Made by a program: the position numbers and the translations under genes. A DNA stretch of 64,000 bases from Diphasiastrum complanatum (lineage: Eukaryota > Streptophyta > Lycopodiopsida > Lycopodiales > Lycopodiaceae). The stretch is taken from NCBI GenBank assembly GCA_029204225.1, contig CM055095.1:26976161-27040160 (forward strand), in the 5' to 3' direction. Position 1 is the first letter of the stretch; each line of letters begins with the position of its first letter. Below are positions 23,546-36,440 of this stretch, one piece after another. The notes under the pieces are model-generated. The model was not told where the DNA came from and ran no database searches. It was given only the letters and a program-made list of their open reading frames with translations.

Positions 23546-24790
23546 ACTTAGTTAGAAACAACACAATCATCAAGTTTGAACAACTGACATTGCCTCTTCT
23601 CTTTTGGAATCAATTCATCATCCTCCTTGATCAAACAAGCATCACCATCAAACTCCACGTTGAATCCCTTATCAAGCATTTGACTCACACTAAGAAGATT
23701 CTTAGTGATAGATGGAATGAACAAAACATCCTTCAAATTCATATTCCTATTAGTAGAGAAGGAAATAGGAATTGTGCCAATCCCTTTGATTGCACACTCA
23801 CCATCATTGGCCGTGTAGATCACCTTCTTGTCACCTTCAAATGCCATCAATGATGAATAAAACTCCTCATGATATGTCATATGTGATGTAGCTCCACTAT
23901 GAATTCACCAAGGATCAATATCTCCAAGATTAGCCAACAAGCAATATGACATAACAAAAGCATGATTTGAATTTTGCTCATCAACACCATCTTCATCAAG
24001 AGTTAGATTGGTTTGCTTCTCACCTTGATCTCTCTTTTTCTTGAAGCAATCACTTGAAAAATGCCCTTTGACTCCACAATAAAAGCATTTTAACTTGGAT
24101 CTATCTTTCTTCTTGCCAACAAAAGTAGAAGGCTCACCTTGATCTTGACCCTTTGACCACTTGCTTTTGCCTTTTCCCTTGAACTTGCCATTGATGAATA
24201 TTGCTTCCTCCTCTCCAATTTGAGATGAAGAATTAGATCCACCTCTTGATAGAAGCCTAAGTTCCTCATTCACCAAGATCTCTCGCAAATCCTCCATACT
24301 TGGCAATGTCTTTTGAATAGCAAAACTTTGCACCAAATTAGCATGATCATCCAACAAGCCATTAAGAACAACTTAAACAAGCTCCACATCCTTAATGCTT
24401 TCACTATTGCATGCTAGTTCATCACTCAAAGGTTTAATTCTCAAAACAAAAGCATGAGCACCTTCATCCTTCTTTTGAAGACTTTGAAAATTTTGCCTCC
24501 TTAGGATTAGGACCCTAGATGTAGACTTGGACTCATAAATCTTCTTCAAAGGTTCCCCAGCCTCATGTGATGTTGTGCACTTACCAACTTTCTTGAGAAG
24601 TTCAATACTCACATTTATCTTGATCACATGTAGAGCTTTCTTTGCCCTCTTGCCATACCTCAATTGTTCTTGAGGTGCCAAAGGTCTCTCCTCCGCACTT
24701 AAAACGATATCCATCAAATCATTCATCTCAAGCAAAGATTCCATCCTCACCTTCCAAGTAGATATTCCAATGCACTTAGCACACCCTTGA
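23546..24790 (-). pseudogene. Element G gag and protease
   Basis: Gag runs from about 24750 through 24357-23905 with a zinc knuckle, CFYCGVKGHFSSDC, near 24075. In the protease (23900-23548) the active-site triad reads His-Ser-Gly-Ala instead of Asp-Ser-Gly-Ala, next to a stop that replaces a residue after DPW. One in-frame stop splits Gag at 24373. The 5' side has no recognisable LTR or primer site. Confidence 0.8.
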
Positions 24791-25299
24791 AAATCAACAA
24801 ATGAAACTCAAGAAGAAATCACAAAGATATGAAAACAATCTAGCCTCTCCTTTTTCTCTTTCTAGCAAATCCTAGCACATAGAATGTTGATTTCTTGATC
24901 ACAATAGTTCTAAACACAATATGATGAACTTTACTTAAGATTGAAACACACTCTTGACAAATTACAGCAACTTCAAATCAAGATATCCTATCAAATTTAG
25001 GGTTACTCCAAGAATATAAAACATTGAATCAAGCAAAATCTATATGCAAAAGCTAGAATCTAGATATTTCATCTAATAGAATGTACCATCCACAATCATG
25101 AGCAATTTTTTTCTCCACATTCTAGTAAGTGGTTTCAAGAATCGGCCATCCACAAGTGATTTGACCTAAGATGATGCTTGGACACAAAGATCCACTTTTT
25201 ATACTTGAAAATGCAAGATTTGATCTAGTAACACCTCCCAATCCACATATAATTTATGGCGCCCTCAAATCCACCTCTAGATTTGGCATAAACACCAAC
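24791..25299 (-). other. Probable leader of element G
   Basis: About 500 bases of AT-rich DNA without a gene, upstream of the minus-strand gag. It is cut at 25299 by element A. The five bases CCAAC at 25295-25299 are the target duplication of A. Confidence 0.4.
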
Positions 25300-25806
25300 T
25301 GTTATGTCCATGACCAGTAAGTAGGATTCAGTATACTCCTAGTCTTGGATACACGGTACTCCAGTAAATCAAGCTGTTAGTTATGCCACGTCATATTGGA
25401 TGTGACCCGAAAGTAGCTAATATTCTTGTGAGGCCCAGAACACACTAAATGGAGTTTAGATAAGGTAGCATGTGTAGAGTTATCAATAACAATTCTATGA
25501 ATAGGTGGTCCATGCTTAGGACTCTATTCTAGGTGAATCTATGTATAGGGAACTTAGGGCTATGCATGGCTATGTGCCCAGGTTGCTTTTGGCTCTATAT
25601 ATTGAGGCCAAACTCACCCTACTCCTCATTTTGATCATGGATTCATTGCCAAGGTTTCACTCTACATTCATGCCTCTTGTTCCTTGGATTGGGGGTGAAG
25701 CTACTAGAGTTGGTTGGTTGCTTCTACTTGGCTGGGTGGTTGCTCCATAGTGTGTTTTCCATTGTGTGTTATCTTGTAAGCAGGATCTTAGGGAGCTTCC
25801 CTTATA
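25300..25806 (+). repeat. 5' LTR of element A
   Basis: 507 bp. Differs from the 3' LTR by a few per cent by eye and lacks a roughly 13-bp tgagacagtgtgtg segment present there. Confidence 0.9.
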
Positions 25807-25807
25807 G

Positions 25808-25819
25808 TGGTATCAGAGC
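25808..25819 (+). other. Primer-binding site of element A (tRNA-iMet)
   Basis: TGGTATCAGAGC, one base after the LTR end. The same site and spacing occur in element B at 39169. Confidence 0.9.
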
Positions 25820-28800
25820 AAGGCTTACGAAGATTGGAGAACATGGAGAAGGGCTACCTTTCGTCAAAATTTTGGATTGGATCCATGGGAATTCTCTTCC
25901 AAGGTGGATAGCAAGTGTGCAAGTGGGTGTACTATCCCAGTTTCATTTTGCATGTTGCTAAGATCCATTACTCTTGGGATTCTTTGTGGTTTTATGGAGA
26001 ATTGTCCTTGAAGGCCAATTTGTGATGTTTTTTTGGAGCTTTTTCTTGTGTAGATCAAATCTTTGGCAGATCTGAAGTTTCCAGCAAGTGTACTTTCATT
26101 TTAGGGTTCATTAATGATGAAATTAATGATGCATGCCAGTTCTCTCCAATGATTTATGATTCTAGGCTATGTTTTGGTCAAATTTGCTTGGTTTTTCATG
26201 CTTTTTGGCACAAAATTGATATTAAGAACCAAAATCCAGCAAGATCAGATCAATTAGATGGTTGTAATTCTGTAAATTGGTTTGCATGTGTTAGAGAAAG
26301 AGTTGTATGTCATGAATTTCCACTTTATGGTGATGAAAAAACCGAAAAATAGCCAAAAATCATCATTTTTGCTTGTTTTTTTTCCATAAAGTTGGATAGT
26401 AGGTGGCTGTAAAACACCATGTAGAGCTTGTAAAGAGGTGAACCAAAGTCTTTTGAAGTTTTCCCTAAAGTTAGAACCAAGAATTCCAGCAATTGAACTT
26501 GTAGGAAGTCAAAAAAGTTCAAAAAATGACAATTTTTGGTGATTTCTGAGGGACGGATCTCTCCAAATCCATAAGGAGATCATGCTGGAACTAATTACAT
26601 CATGATTAGAATTCCTTTTTACCTTCCCAGCAAGCTATCATACCTGTGAATTGATGGGCGGTGGCTTATGCACCATCTCCATCAAGTTTGAAGCTATTTT
26701 GACTTCTACAAATCAAGAAATCTTTGTTCTCAGTCTATACTGCATCTTAGGATCAATATGAATGCTTCATGGAAGTCTAATTGATGGATTAAGACTGTTG
26801 GTAGCATCAATTCTGGGCTTGGAGAGGTGTTTGCACGTTTTTGCATGGTTCCTTCTTGTGGAAGTGCGCCCTACTACAGTTTTTCAGACACTCTAATCTT
26901 GCACGTGTGAAGCCTAGGTGGTAGGCTGACATGGCAAGCATCTTGTTCACTTGGTCTCCCTCTGTATTAAGCTTTACAGCATCCAGTTTGGTGTCCTATG
27001 GCCAAAGTTATGATCATTTGAAGTTTTGCAATTTTGTGAGTAAAATTTGCAAAATTTGGAATTGTTCTGATTGCATGCTAGTCAATTCCCTAATTTGTAG
27101 TACTGTGCTTGCATGGATTAGTTGCATGTTGATTCTCAGAGTGATTCTGACATGCATGAGGGATTTACAATTGATTTGAGTGGTCATACGCATGTGCTCT
27201 GACAGTTGGGTCACAAATCTGTGTTATTGGCTGACAAATTCCGTAAAACTGAAGTTTACGTAAAAAATTTCATAATGACGTTTGTGACTGATGTAGTGTG
27301 CTTTGCATGCCGGTTTGACATTGGGTTAGTAACATTAGGAATCGGACAATGTTTCAATTTTTTCGATTCCGATTGCCTTTTAAACTAACAGTATTTTCGT
27401 CAGAATTTTCGAATTACATAAAATAAAGCAAATTTTGAGTTTTCTGAAAAAAATCGAAATTTTGGTCATTTTTTCATTATCTATGGAATCAAATTTAGAT
27501 TAGTGAATTGATTAAACTGAGTTTATCAGTCATAATTGATCACAGTTTTTTCACTAAGTCTAAATTATTTCCCGGTGATAGATAAGTTAAAATTGATAGA
27601 AGAAACTGCAATGAATTGCCGACAATTTTTACTGTGTTGTCATTTTTTAACTTTGGAGTTGGGAACTCCTAGATTGAAAATTAAAATTTGATTTTTTTTT
27701 TTTTTTGTTGAATTTCCATTTGATAATTGGAAATCAGTTACTTGTCTAATAAGTTTTCTAATCGATGTTGATCGATAGAAATCAGTCAAGTGAGCGTTTG
27801 TGCAAGATACTCATTAAATTTGAATTAAAATCATCAAACCATATGAAATAACCAGACTGGATGAGTGGCAATAGTATTCTTTATCTAGTCAGTAAATCTG
27901 ACAAGATACGGTTCAAGAATTACTGAAATCCTATTGGTGGGATTTCCATTCATGTAATCTCATATTCTATGTTTGGATAGGTTTTGTCAATATTAAGAGA
28001 GTAATGCAAAACTAGTCAATAAAAAAAAAAACAGTCCAACTTTATTGGAAATTTGTAATAATAGGAATTACATAATGGATTTCATTTCCAGTAAAATCCT
28101 ATGGTGAATTATATTCACTCCAGGCATAGGATAGAAATGAAAATGTTTTGGATTTTTTTTCTATAGTAATTAGTTTTTAAATATTTACTAATGTCATTAC
28201 GTCTTCTTGGTACTTTGAATGAAATAGATTTTCAGGAAACTGAAAATTCTAAGGAGGAAAGAAGAGTGGACATCAGAGGTAGTAAGTGTGATCAGAAAAT
28301 GTATTTCGCAGTTAGAATTTTGGTAATCCCTATAAATAATTGCTTAATACTGGTTATTAATTTCTTGATTAGAATTCATTCAGATGAATTTGTAACTGAT
28401 ATCTTTGTAACCATTGAGTTATGCACAGTTTTGGATGTCAATTGTGAGGTCTAGAAGTGGAATCTGATACGGGATTACATTGGATCTGTTAGTTGACAGA
28501 AGCTTGTCCCTAGATTTGATACATCAGTAGGGTTTCGAAGCTTGTCAATAACCAGAAAGGTTCATAGGGTAATAGTGAACCATGTTAACTCTTCTGTCTA
28601 AGTCACGTAATCAGATGTAGATTATGGGTATCTATCTGATAGGCATGCCAGTCATCCAAATAAATGGATTCTCCAGTGTTTGGGAACAAGAGATAATATC
28701 CTATATGGATTATAGGACATCTAGATGATCACTGGATCTCTAGAATATCAGATAAGGCGGTTAAAGGTTTTCTGGAAGGAAAAGCTGATGGTATGGGATG

Positions 28801-31695
28801 TCAGTAATTTTGAAAAGGAAATTCTAGGACTATAAAGATCTCATGATCAATGATGTATTTAGTACCTAGTCGCGACATGGGAAGAAGAAAACCATTCGAT
28901 CAAATGTGGGATATTTTGAGAAATTTTGTGGTTTAATCTAGATCCCATTGTGGTATCTCATTATTTACAAAATCAGAGGCCCTCAAATCTATTTTTCGCT
29001 TTCTTAATTAATCCTTTACTTCTTAGTGATTTTTCGAATATAAGACATCAGACTAGTTTATATGAATTCTTTCCAGCATGAAGTTATTCTTCTGAAAGAC
29101 TGTTATGTCATATAAATTACTACTTGTGTGAATAGACTTGGAATTCAGATAAATTCTAAAGTTAAAATGTTTCAATAATTTAAACCTAGAATATCTCTGT
29201 TGCATAAATGGATTTTGATGGAATAGTAGTTTCTATCATTCAGATTGAAAATATTTGAAGGAGAAGTCCTGTTTGTAATAAGGTGAATCCTTTAGTGGAA
29301 GCACTTATTACTAACTTTTCTAGGATTTAGATATTTTCATATATCATCTTTCCAATTAACTTTTATGGAAATTTATAGTTTCTTTAAAAGGAGGGGTGAA
29401 GTGGTGGGATAAAATTCTATTTGGAATCTGTTGGTGGCATAGATCTCGGAAGAGAACCAGCTAGGGTATAGAAATGAGATTGGATCTGAAAGAAATTTTG
29501 GATAGTTTCAGAGTAAGATGCCTAATTGGAACTTTTCAAATAAGAGAAATTCTCTAGGGATTGTGTGGACAATCTGGAACTGGAACAGGTTTGGAATTTG
29601 AATCATTATCTATAAGTAGTACAGTAAAATGTCAAAAGTTACTAATTCCATTTTGATTGGAATAGAAGTAAATTTGATCAGAATTTAAGTCTAAGAGATT
29701 TGTACAGAAACAATCTAATCTTAGTTTTAGTACTAGGATCAGAGAGGGGTTGTTTGAGTGGAAGAAACTATGCTATTACAAGTAATTGGATTGAAAAACT
29801 GTTGAGAGTGAATTTTATTTCGTATCAGAGATTTCTTGGATATGTTATTTACTCATGAGAAATAGAAAATATTTTGTAGCTGAGTTACAAGATCTCAATG
29901 AGATATGTGAATAACATGTGTGGGTTCTGGAAGAATCTGCCAGATAAGAATGTGTTTATGTACTGGGTCATAGTGAGATTATTCTCATATGTGCACACTT
30001 AATCTTGTATGAATCTACTATGTATTCCTAGTTAATAAGGTTATCTGGTGCACTTAACCTAGTCGGTGAACATGAATATATGATCAAGTATTGTTTTGAC
30101 AGATACTTACAGAGTTAACAAATCTTTGTATAGAAGATTTATGGATTTAACTTATAAATGATTTGGGTAAGGATCTAAATGTGGTGTTATAGTAGTATAA
30201 TTGAATTCTTCACCTAGACATTTAAGATTTCTGAATCATTGGCAATTAACTTGAGTAGTTAATTACTCTAGGATGAAATTAATTGGTAAAACAATCAGTG
30301 TGATGTGGATTCACTAGAAACTGATGGTTTTGATTATATTTCTTGTAAGATGCATGATTAGTGAATCATTTTGGTTCATCAGTTGAATTATGTGCATTGG
30401 ATATACAATATTCTTGGGATAGAGTATTTCTTAGTTAAGGAATAGACTCAGCTCCTTAGTGATTGTATCCCAGAGAGCTCAAATGGATAACGAATCATAA
30501 TGAATCCAAGAATAACAATTGAATTGATATTCAGTAGGACTTTGGATGTCTAGATGTGATTTTGGATTGTAATCCAAAGTTTTGTAGTTGAAGATGATTG
30601 TCATTTTGGTATGCGTTCAGTTTTTAATTACTAGTGATTTATAGACTTGAATCTTGCACTTCAGTTAAAGAATCATGGGTGAAGAATATTCCTAAATCCA
30701 GTATTTTCTTAGTGGAAAGATTTTGGAATGATTCTTACATTTCCTGAGATATGTTGGACATATACTCCAGTATCTTGTAAATGATTAAGTATGATATGGA
30801 TTTCAGGAAATTATGATTGACGAATCATATGAAACTAAATATTTATGGTTGACGAATCATAAATAGATACTTAATTATTGTCAGAGGATTATAAGGAATT
30901 GTAGTGATTTTTAAGTGTGATGATTAATTCTTGATCTATTATTTGAGTAAGAATTCGAATCAGTGTTTTTGAATCTCTCTACTCCAGTGTTATATTTGAG
31001 GACCTATGGATCTCATAGATATTCTCACAAGATAAGTATTTTATTTGTGGAGAATTTAATTTCTCTAGTGGATGTTATTCTGCTATAGTTTATGGTCTGC
31101 AGAAGCTTGAGTACAGTTCTTCATTTTCTCCAGTTATCTTAGGAGACGCACAAGTCTATTAAGATGAATGAATGCTATTTTTTCTTGCATTTGGTGCTAG
31201 AAACAGGAGCATTTAACTCGAAAGAGTATCTGGGGTACTGAGATTTGAGTTTTAATCATTCTATATCTTAATGATTCTCCTAGAGATTCTAATTGAATGA
31301 ATTATCATATCTTAGAATTTGGATTCTAAGGATAATTGTACTTGAAAACTTATGAATTATCTGTTAGAGTTGTGGATAATTTCAGACTGTAATTATAATT
31401 ATTTTATTATTTCTTTAACTTTAGTCTCCTAAGTTAGGTTATTTCACCCAGTGTTTCATGTAAGTGTTGTACGTGAAGGTGATGTTACTAACTTGTGATG
31501 AATGTAACCCAGATGGAAAATTTATCGCTTAGTGTACTTTTCAAACCTGAGTTGTACTCTAGTGCAGAGATCATCTTTGAGTACTTGTTTGATATGAAAG
31601 TCAGACTAAGGATAATGATTTTCTCGGTTATTATTGAAAGTTAAAGGAACTATAATTCTTTCATGTTTAGAGAGCTTCTAAGGATAGAAGCAGTT
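25820..31695 (+). other. Internal region of element A, non-coding
   Basis: Nearly 5.9 kb of AT-rich sequence that aligns along its length with 39181-44993 of element B. The longest frames are under 100 codons, lie in different frames in A and B, and have no known motif. Short motifs such as gattgacgaatcat recur near 30810-30860. I see nothing that encodes a protein. Confidence 0.7.
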
Positions 31696-31709
31696 TAAGG
31701 AGGGAAGAT

Positions 31710-32229
31710 TGTTATGTCCATGACCACTAAGTAGGATTCAGTATACTCCTAGTCTTGGATACATGGTACTCCAGTAAATCAAGCTGTTAGTTATGCCACG
31801 TCATACTGGATGTGACCCGAAAGTAACTAATATTTTTGTGAGGCCTAGAACACACTAAATCGAGTTTAGATAAGGTATGAGACAGTGTGTGCATGTGTTG
31901 AGTTATCAATAGCAATTCCATGAATATGTGGTCCATGCTTAGGACTCTATTCTAGGTGAATCTATGTATAGGGAACTTAGGACTATGCATGGCTATGTGC
32001 CCAGGTTGCTTTTGGCTCTATATATTGAGGCCAAACTTGCCCTACTCCTCATTGTGATCATGGATTCATTGCCAGAGTTTCACTCTACATTCATGCCTCT
32101 TGTTCCTTGGCTTGGGGGTGAAGCTACTAGAGTTGATTGGTTGCTTCTACTTGGTTGGGTGGTTGCTCCATAGTGTGTTTTCCATTGTGTGTTATCTTGT
32201 AAGCAGGATTTTAGGGAGCTTCCCTTATA
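31710..32229 (+). repeat. 3' LTR of element A
   Basis: 520 bp, TGTTATG...CCCTTATA, preceded by the polypurine tract at about 31696-31709. Confidence 0.9.
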
Positions 32230-32259
32230 CCAACTACCATAAATGGTAATTTTTTGGTA

Positions 32260-32478
32260 AAATGGGATTGCAGAAAGGAAGAATCGAACTCTTCTCAACT
32301 TAGCCAGATCCATGCTACATCAAGCACACCTACCTGTGAAGTTCTGGGCAGAAGCTACTACCACAGCCTGTTACGTGTAGAACAGATCTAGCACCAAAGT
32401 TGTTAACAACAAAACTCCTCATGAAGTTTGGCATGGGCACAAGCCTAGTGTCAGCCATTTAGAAATCTTTGGTTGTAT
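32260..32478 (+). pseudogene. Copia element F: integrase fragment
   Basis: Plus-strand translation gives the end of a copia integrase core: GIAERKNRTLLNLARSML, then KFWAEATTTACYV, a stop and TPHEVWHGHKPSVSHL. It stops at 32478 within the FGC segment. The upstream part of the element is absent; it lies across the A insertion from the leader of G. Confidence 0.8.
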
Positions 32479-33144
32479 GTGTTGAAATTGAAAAATAATC
32501 CATCTTGATTTTAGGCTTGCTACAAACATTGTACTATGCAAGTATGTTGTTCCATAAATGCAAATGCCAAATTTGGCCTAGATAGAACTCGAGCTATATG
32601 GATATGTCATATCTAGTTGGATGATTACAACTTGCATATAGATTGTAGACTTAGAAATAGCAAAATTATACTTGTAGAAACTCGTTGCATTTCACATGCA
32701 TTAATTGTAAGTGATCTATAGTGACATGCAAGGCATGCACAAAGTGAAATGGACACATGCATGATGATTTGTACAATTCTAGTTAGAACTAGAACACTTG
32801 GTAAAAGTAGGTAGAGATACATGCATGAGATGTGACAAATGTCACACTGGACTCTAGTTTCCACTTTAGATGTCATTGAAAGGTGGATGAATGTGGTTCT
32901 ACCTCGAGCTACCTCAAACTCCATAAATATGTGTAACCATTCTCATATTTTTTGATGAATAACCAAAGCTTTGTAGCTATCTCATGCCATTTTGGATCAA
33001 CACCATTTTTGCTTGATATCTCTCTCTCTCTTTCTCTCTCTAACTCATGTTGAGGCTAATGCTCATACAATAGTTTCTTGTACTTTTGCTCATTTATGAT
33101 TCATTGCTATCATTCTCTGATTCTTATCATGCTAGATTGTGTAG
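32479..33144 (+). repeat. LTR-like insertion inside element F
   Basis: About 660 bases, starting tgttgaaattg (32480), separate the integrase piece from the RT piece. They contain a tatgtgtaacc region and CT-rich runs near 33021-33045, like the downstream part of a copia LTR. A following ATG (33147) opens a short frame. No matching partner or target duplication was found, so a solo LTR is only one reading. Confidence 0.35.
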
Positions 33145-34500
33145 CATGGAATCTTCCAACGATAATGTTTCTTCTATAGAACCTATAGCTACAGCTACAG
33201 AAGCCGAGTAGCCGATAGTGCCTGTCATCAGACCAGACCAAGCCAGCTTGAACAGATATGAAAAAATTCAAGAAGAAGCATCATCGCATCCTGGTCAACC
33301 AAACATCCGCAGATCCTCACAGACTCAGACAGTTCTTGAGAGGCACACACCTCAATCATTAAAGAGCACAAAGTGTGCAAGCTACAAAAAGAAATCTGCG
33401 GTCTGAAACAGGTCGCAAGAGCATGGTCTGATAGAATCAACTCTTATCTCATTCAATTGGGATTTGCAAAAAATTTAGCTGACTATAATGTTTATTTGAA
33501 GCATATAGGCACCAATTTAGTTCACATAGCTCTTTACGTAGATGATGCATTTGTTTAACGACACTTCTCTTCTGCACACTACTAAGAGTGATTTGTCAAA
33601 GGAATTTGACATGACTGATTTAGGAGCTATCCATTCTTTGCTAGGAACTCACATTACTAGAAATAGGCTTCAGAAGAAGATCTATCTTAGCCAACAGGCA
33701 TATCTAAAAGGCATTTTAGAACAATTTCATATGTCTGATTGCAAACCAATTGATACTCCAATGGATCCAAATATAGTATTGACTAAAACTACTTGTGCTG
33801 ATTTTGATAGTGAAGTACTTGACATAGCAAAGTACCCTTATCATTCACTAATAGGATCTTTGATGTATGCAATGTTGTGTACTAGACCAGATTTAGCATA
33901 CACTGTTAGTACATTAAGTCAATTCATGTCTAATCCTAGGATCTCTCATTGGTAAGAATTAAAGAGAGTGATGAGTTATATTCAGAAAAGTTTAGATCAC
34001 ATTTTATGTTATGATGCAAATGCTATTGGCCCAACCGTCCTGCGAGGCTACTCCGACTGAGATTGGGGAGGACTAGTCTCTACCAAAAAATCTACTTCCG
34101 GGTTCTGTTTCTATCTGGCAGGGGGGCCGATTCATGGAACTCAAGGAAGCAGAAATCAGTTGCACTTTCTTCAACCGAGACAGAGTACATCGCAGCATGT
34201 CAAGCTTCAAAAGAAGTTGTATGGATTAGGTTGTTACTTCATGACTTACATCACAATCAGCTCAATGCTACACCATTTTGTGTGACAACTTGAGTTGTAT
34301 TTCACTGTCACTAAATCCCAGATTTCATGGCAAATCCAAGCACATAGAAATCCAATATCATTTCATTTAGAAGAAAGTTTTCTCAAGGTAAGTGATCCTT
34401 CAATACTGCTCCACAACAGAAATGGTCATAGACATCTTCACCAAGGTGCTTCCCTGGATCAAGCATCAGAAGTTCTTCAACATGCTGAACCCGACGAAGA
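33145..34500 (+). pseudogene. Copia element F: linker, RT and RNase H remnants
   Basis: A linker frame (33147-33400) joins abruptly to the middle of RT (EICGLKQVARAW, near 33390), so the RT N-terminus is missing. The LYVDD motif is present near 33530. The frame then shifts to 33542-33955 (MTDLGAIHSLLG, VGSLMYA-like thumb, SQFMSNPRISHW). RNase H (33980-34500) is recognisable in mixed frames: SWNSRKQKSVALSSTETEY, then [11 protein letters not shown] and TKVLP. Many frameshifts. Confidence 0.8.
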
Positions 34501-34533
34501 TACCAAGGCACCAACTGTGGCCTTAAGGGAGAC

Positions 34534-34696
34534 TGTTGGAGATTAAGCCCACAATTGTCTCCTTGATGAATGACTAATTTCTATTTCATAATTCTTCCTG
34601 CACATTTGTTGATCATTGATCTAGGGTCAGGTGAAACCAACTTTGGTTCTACGTCTGCTCATCTGATACCTGCAGGAATCACAAACTTAGACAGCC
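34534..34696 (+). repeat. Element F 3' LTR, partial
   Basis: After ccttaagggagac (polypurine tract, 34521-34533) a sequence starting TGTTGGAGATTAAGCCC begins an LTR. Sequence related to the unrecognised ORF starts at about 34697, so the LTR is either short or truncated. Confidence 0.5.
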
Positions 34697-35131
34697 AGTG
34701 GCAATTTTTTCAAGGCAAGGAAGATCTCATTGGTGAGCTCATTGAGGTTTGGTTTGAACTCAAATGAGATGGTTTGATTAGGTTGATACTTAACTTCATC
34801 TACTCTACTTCATGTTGGATAGAATTGTAGAAATCTATCTTTGGTTTATGATGGTGACATTGTTTTCACTAACTATAGTGAAAGGTTGAAATCAAGCAAT
34901 GATGAGATCTTGTGGGATGTTAATAATGTGTTTGAGAGGGAGTATCTTCAGAGGTTCAGATCTGAAGATATTTATAAATGCAAAGTCCTTGATGTTTTAT
35001 TGGAAGATCAAGATGTTGATCTTGAATTGCTTCATCAACACCAAGAGGCAAGTAGCAATTGGAAGCTAGTCAAAAGCATCAAAGGGGAGCCACATGGGCA
35101 AAGCATTTTGGATTTGTTTTTACAGGTTCTT
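34697..35131 (+). pseudogene. Unrecognised retroelement ORF, left half of plus copy
   Basis: This stretch matches the minus-strand copy at 49443-49015 base for base at most positions. It encodes QGKEDLIGELIEVWFELK, a TGA, then after a one-base deletion the VYDGDIVFTNYSERLKSS segment to ILDLFLQV. It ends at 35131 in TTCTT, the target duplication of element C. The frame resumes at 46432. The predicted protein has no motif I can assign. Confidence 0.65.
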
Positions 35132-35864
35132 TGTCACAAACGGGTTTGTTTCATTGTCGCGAACAATTTTGTTTCTTTGAATTTTCTTTTGTGCGAAGCT
35201 CATAGGAACCTAGACATGCAACTACAGATCACAGAACAGATTTCATTCTAGCAATCAAGACGGTGGAAGACAAGGAGATGTACAAAAATAGAGCAATCAA
35301 ATTATTAGTTTAATTTTTAGAGCGAGATCGTCAGTGTCTTGCTCGTTGGTGGCTTGACACTTTGCTCTTTCGTTGTGTTTTGCTTGTTGGCAGGCTTTCA
35401 TGCACAATTGTTTCGTTTCTATGCTTTTTCTTTTATGCTCTACTCTCACACATTCTCTATGTCTCACTATATCTATTTTGATCCAGAAGAATGATAGCTA
35501 AACAGAGAATTACAAGAGTAGTTAACGCTAATCAACTAATCAGTTACTCTTTGTTGTTGCTACCCGTTTCAGTTGGGCGTGAAGTTTAAGACTCCAAGCC
35601 CATTAAGCTGTCAGCTGGCAGGGCGAAAGATTCTCTTTCATTTTTTTTTCATTTTTTTTTGTTTTGCGTTGCCTTGTGGTTTTTGCAGTCCTGGAGGCAT
35701 GTTTGATTTTCGCGAATGGTTCGTGAATCGTTCGTCCCTCGTTCATCTTGGAGGCATGTTGACTTTTGCAATTTGTTTGATCTTCATGAATTGTTCGACC
35801 TTCGAGTCAAGGCACGTTGACTTTCATGTCGCGGCAAAGTTGCAGGAGTTCACCATTTCTGACA
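35132..35864 (-). repeat. 3' LTR of element C
   Basis: 733 bp, starting tgtcacaaacgg and ending tttctgaca on the plus strand. Matches 45683-46426 with scattered transitions and small indels. Confidence 0.9.
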
Positions 35865-36440
35865 CTCCCTCTTGAGCCTTGCAGCTTTTCATGTTTAATC
35901 CAATTGTCTTTCTTTGCTTGGCGAAGAGTGGCTTGTCTACTTCCTCTAAATCTCTGTGGAGAAAGGCTGTCTTCACATCAATCTGGTGAATTTCTAGATT
36001 GTGTTGTGTGGCATATGCAAGGAGTAGTCATATGCTTGTCATCTTGACCATCGGCGAATATGTGTCAAAATAATCAACACCATATCTCTGTGTGTAGCCT
36101 TTCACGACAAGCCTTGTCTTGTAATGGCCAACGGTGCCATCTGATTGTATTTGTTTCTTGTATACCCACTTGAAATCAATGATTTTTATGTTTTTTGGCA
36201 GTGGCTCTAGTGTCTATGCCTTGTTTTGCCTCATCAACTTGATCTCCTCTGACATTGCCTGCTTCCAGAATTCTTCCTCTAGACTCTGAACAACTTCTTG
36301 ATATGTTGTTGGCTCTTCAGTGAAGCTACAGTACTCGAATTGCGTGTCTTCGTTCCACTGAAGATTTTCAGCATAACGGTCTGGAGGCCTTCTTTGTCTT
36401 GTTGACCTTTTGGGTTCATTTCGTCGCTGCTCGAACGGTT
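35865..36440 (-). pseudogene. Element C reverse transcriptase, N-terminal part
   Basis: The minus strand reads EEFWKQAMSEEIKLM, DFKWVYKKQIQSDGTV, RLVVKGYTQRYGVDYFDTYS and VKTAFLHRDLEE. It then runs within a few codons into the polypurine tract. The YVDD palm, the thumb and all of RNase H are gone. Two or more stops interrupt the rest. Confidence 0.85.

Larger units (their letters stand above)
25300..32229 (+). mobile_element. Large non-coding LTR element A (LARD-like), complete
   Basis: LTRs at 25300-25806 and 31710-32229 both begin TGTTATGTCCATGACC and end CTTCCCTTATA. The flanks CCAAC (25295-25299 and 32230-32234) are identical. A tRNA-iMet primer-binding site lies one base inside the 5' LTR, and the purine tract aaggagggaagat precedes the 3' LTR. 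The 5.9 kb between them has no reading frame that looks like Gag or Pol. The size and empty interior match the non-autonomous class called large retrotransposon derivatives. Its sister is element B. The 3' end is TA, not the usual CA. Confidence 0.9.

Noticed and set aside
25541-25750. 69-codon frame in the LTR of element A, repeated at 31964-32173
   Set aside because: It lies within the LTR, is disrupted in both LTRs of element B, and has no known motif. Its repetition is explained by LTR duplication.
25677-25961. 94-codon frame across the 5' LTR and leader of A, similar to one at 38993-39322
   Set aside because: It spans the LTR, the primer-binding site and the leader. The similarity reflects family membership; coding sequence would not normally cross the primer site.
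27630-27720. Poly-T runs as possible poly-A tails of LINE or SINE insertions on the minus strand
   Set aside because: The same run is present in both element A and element B (41043-41058), so it is part of that family's interior, with no target duplication around it.
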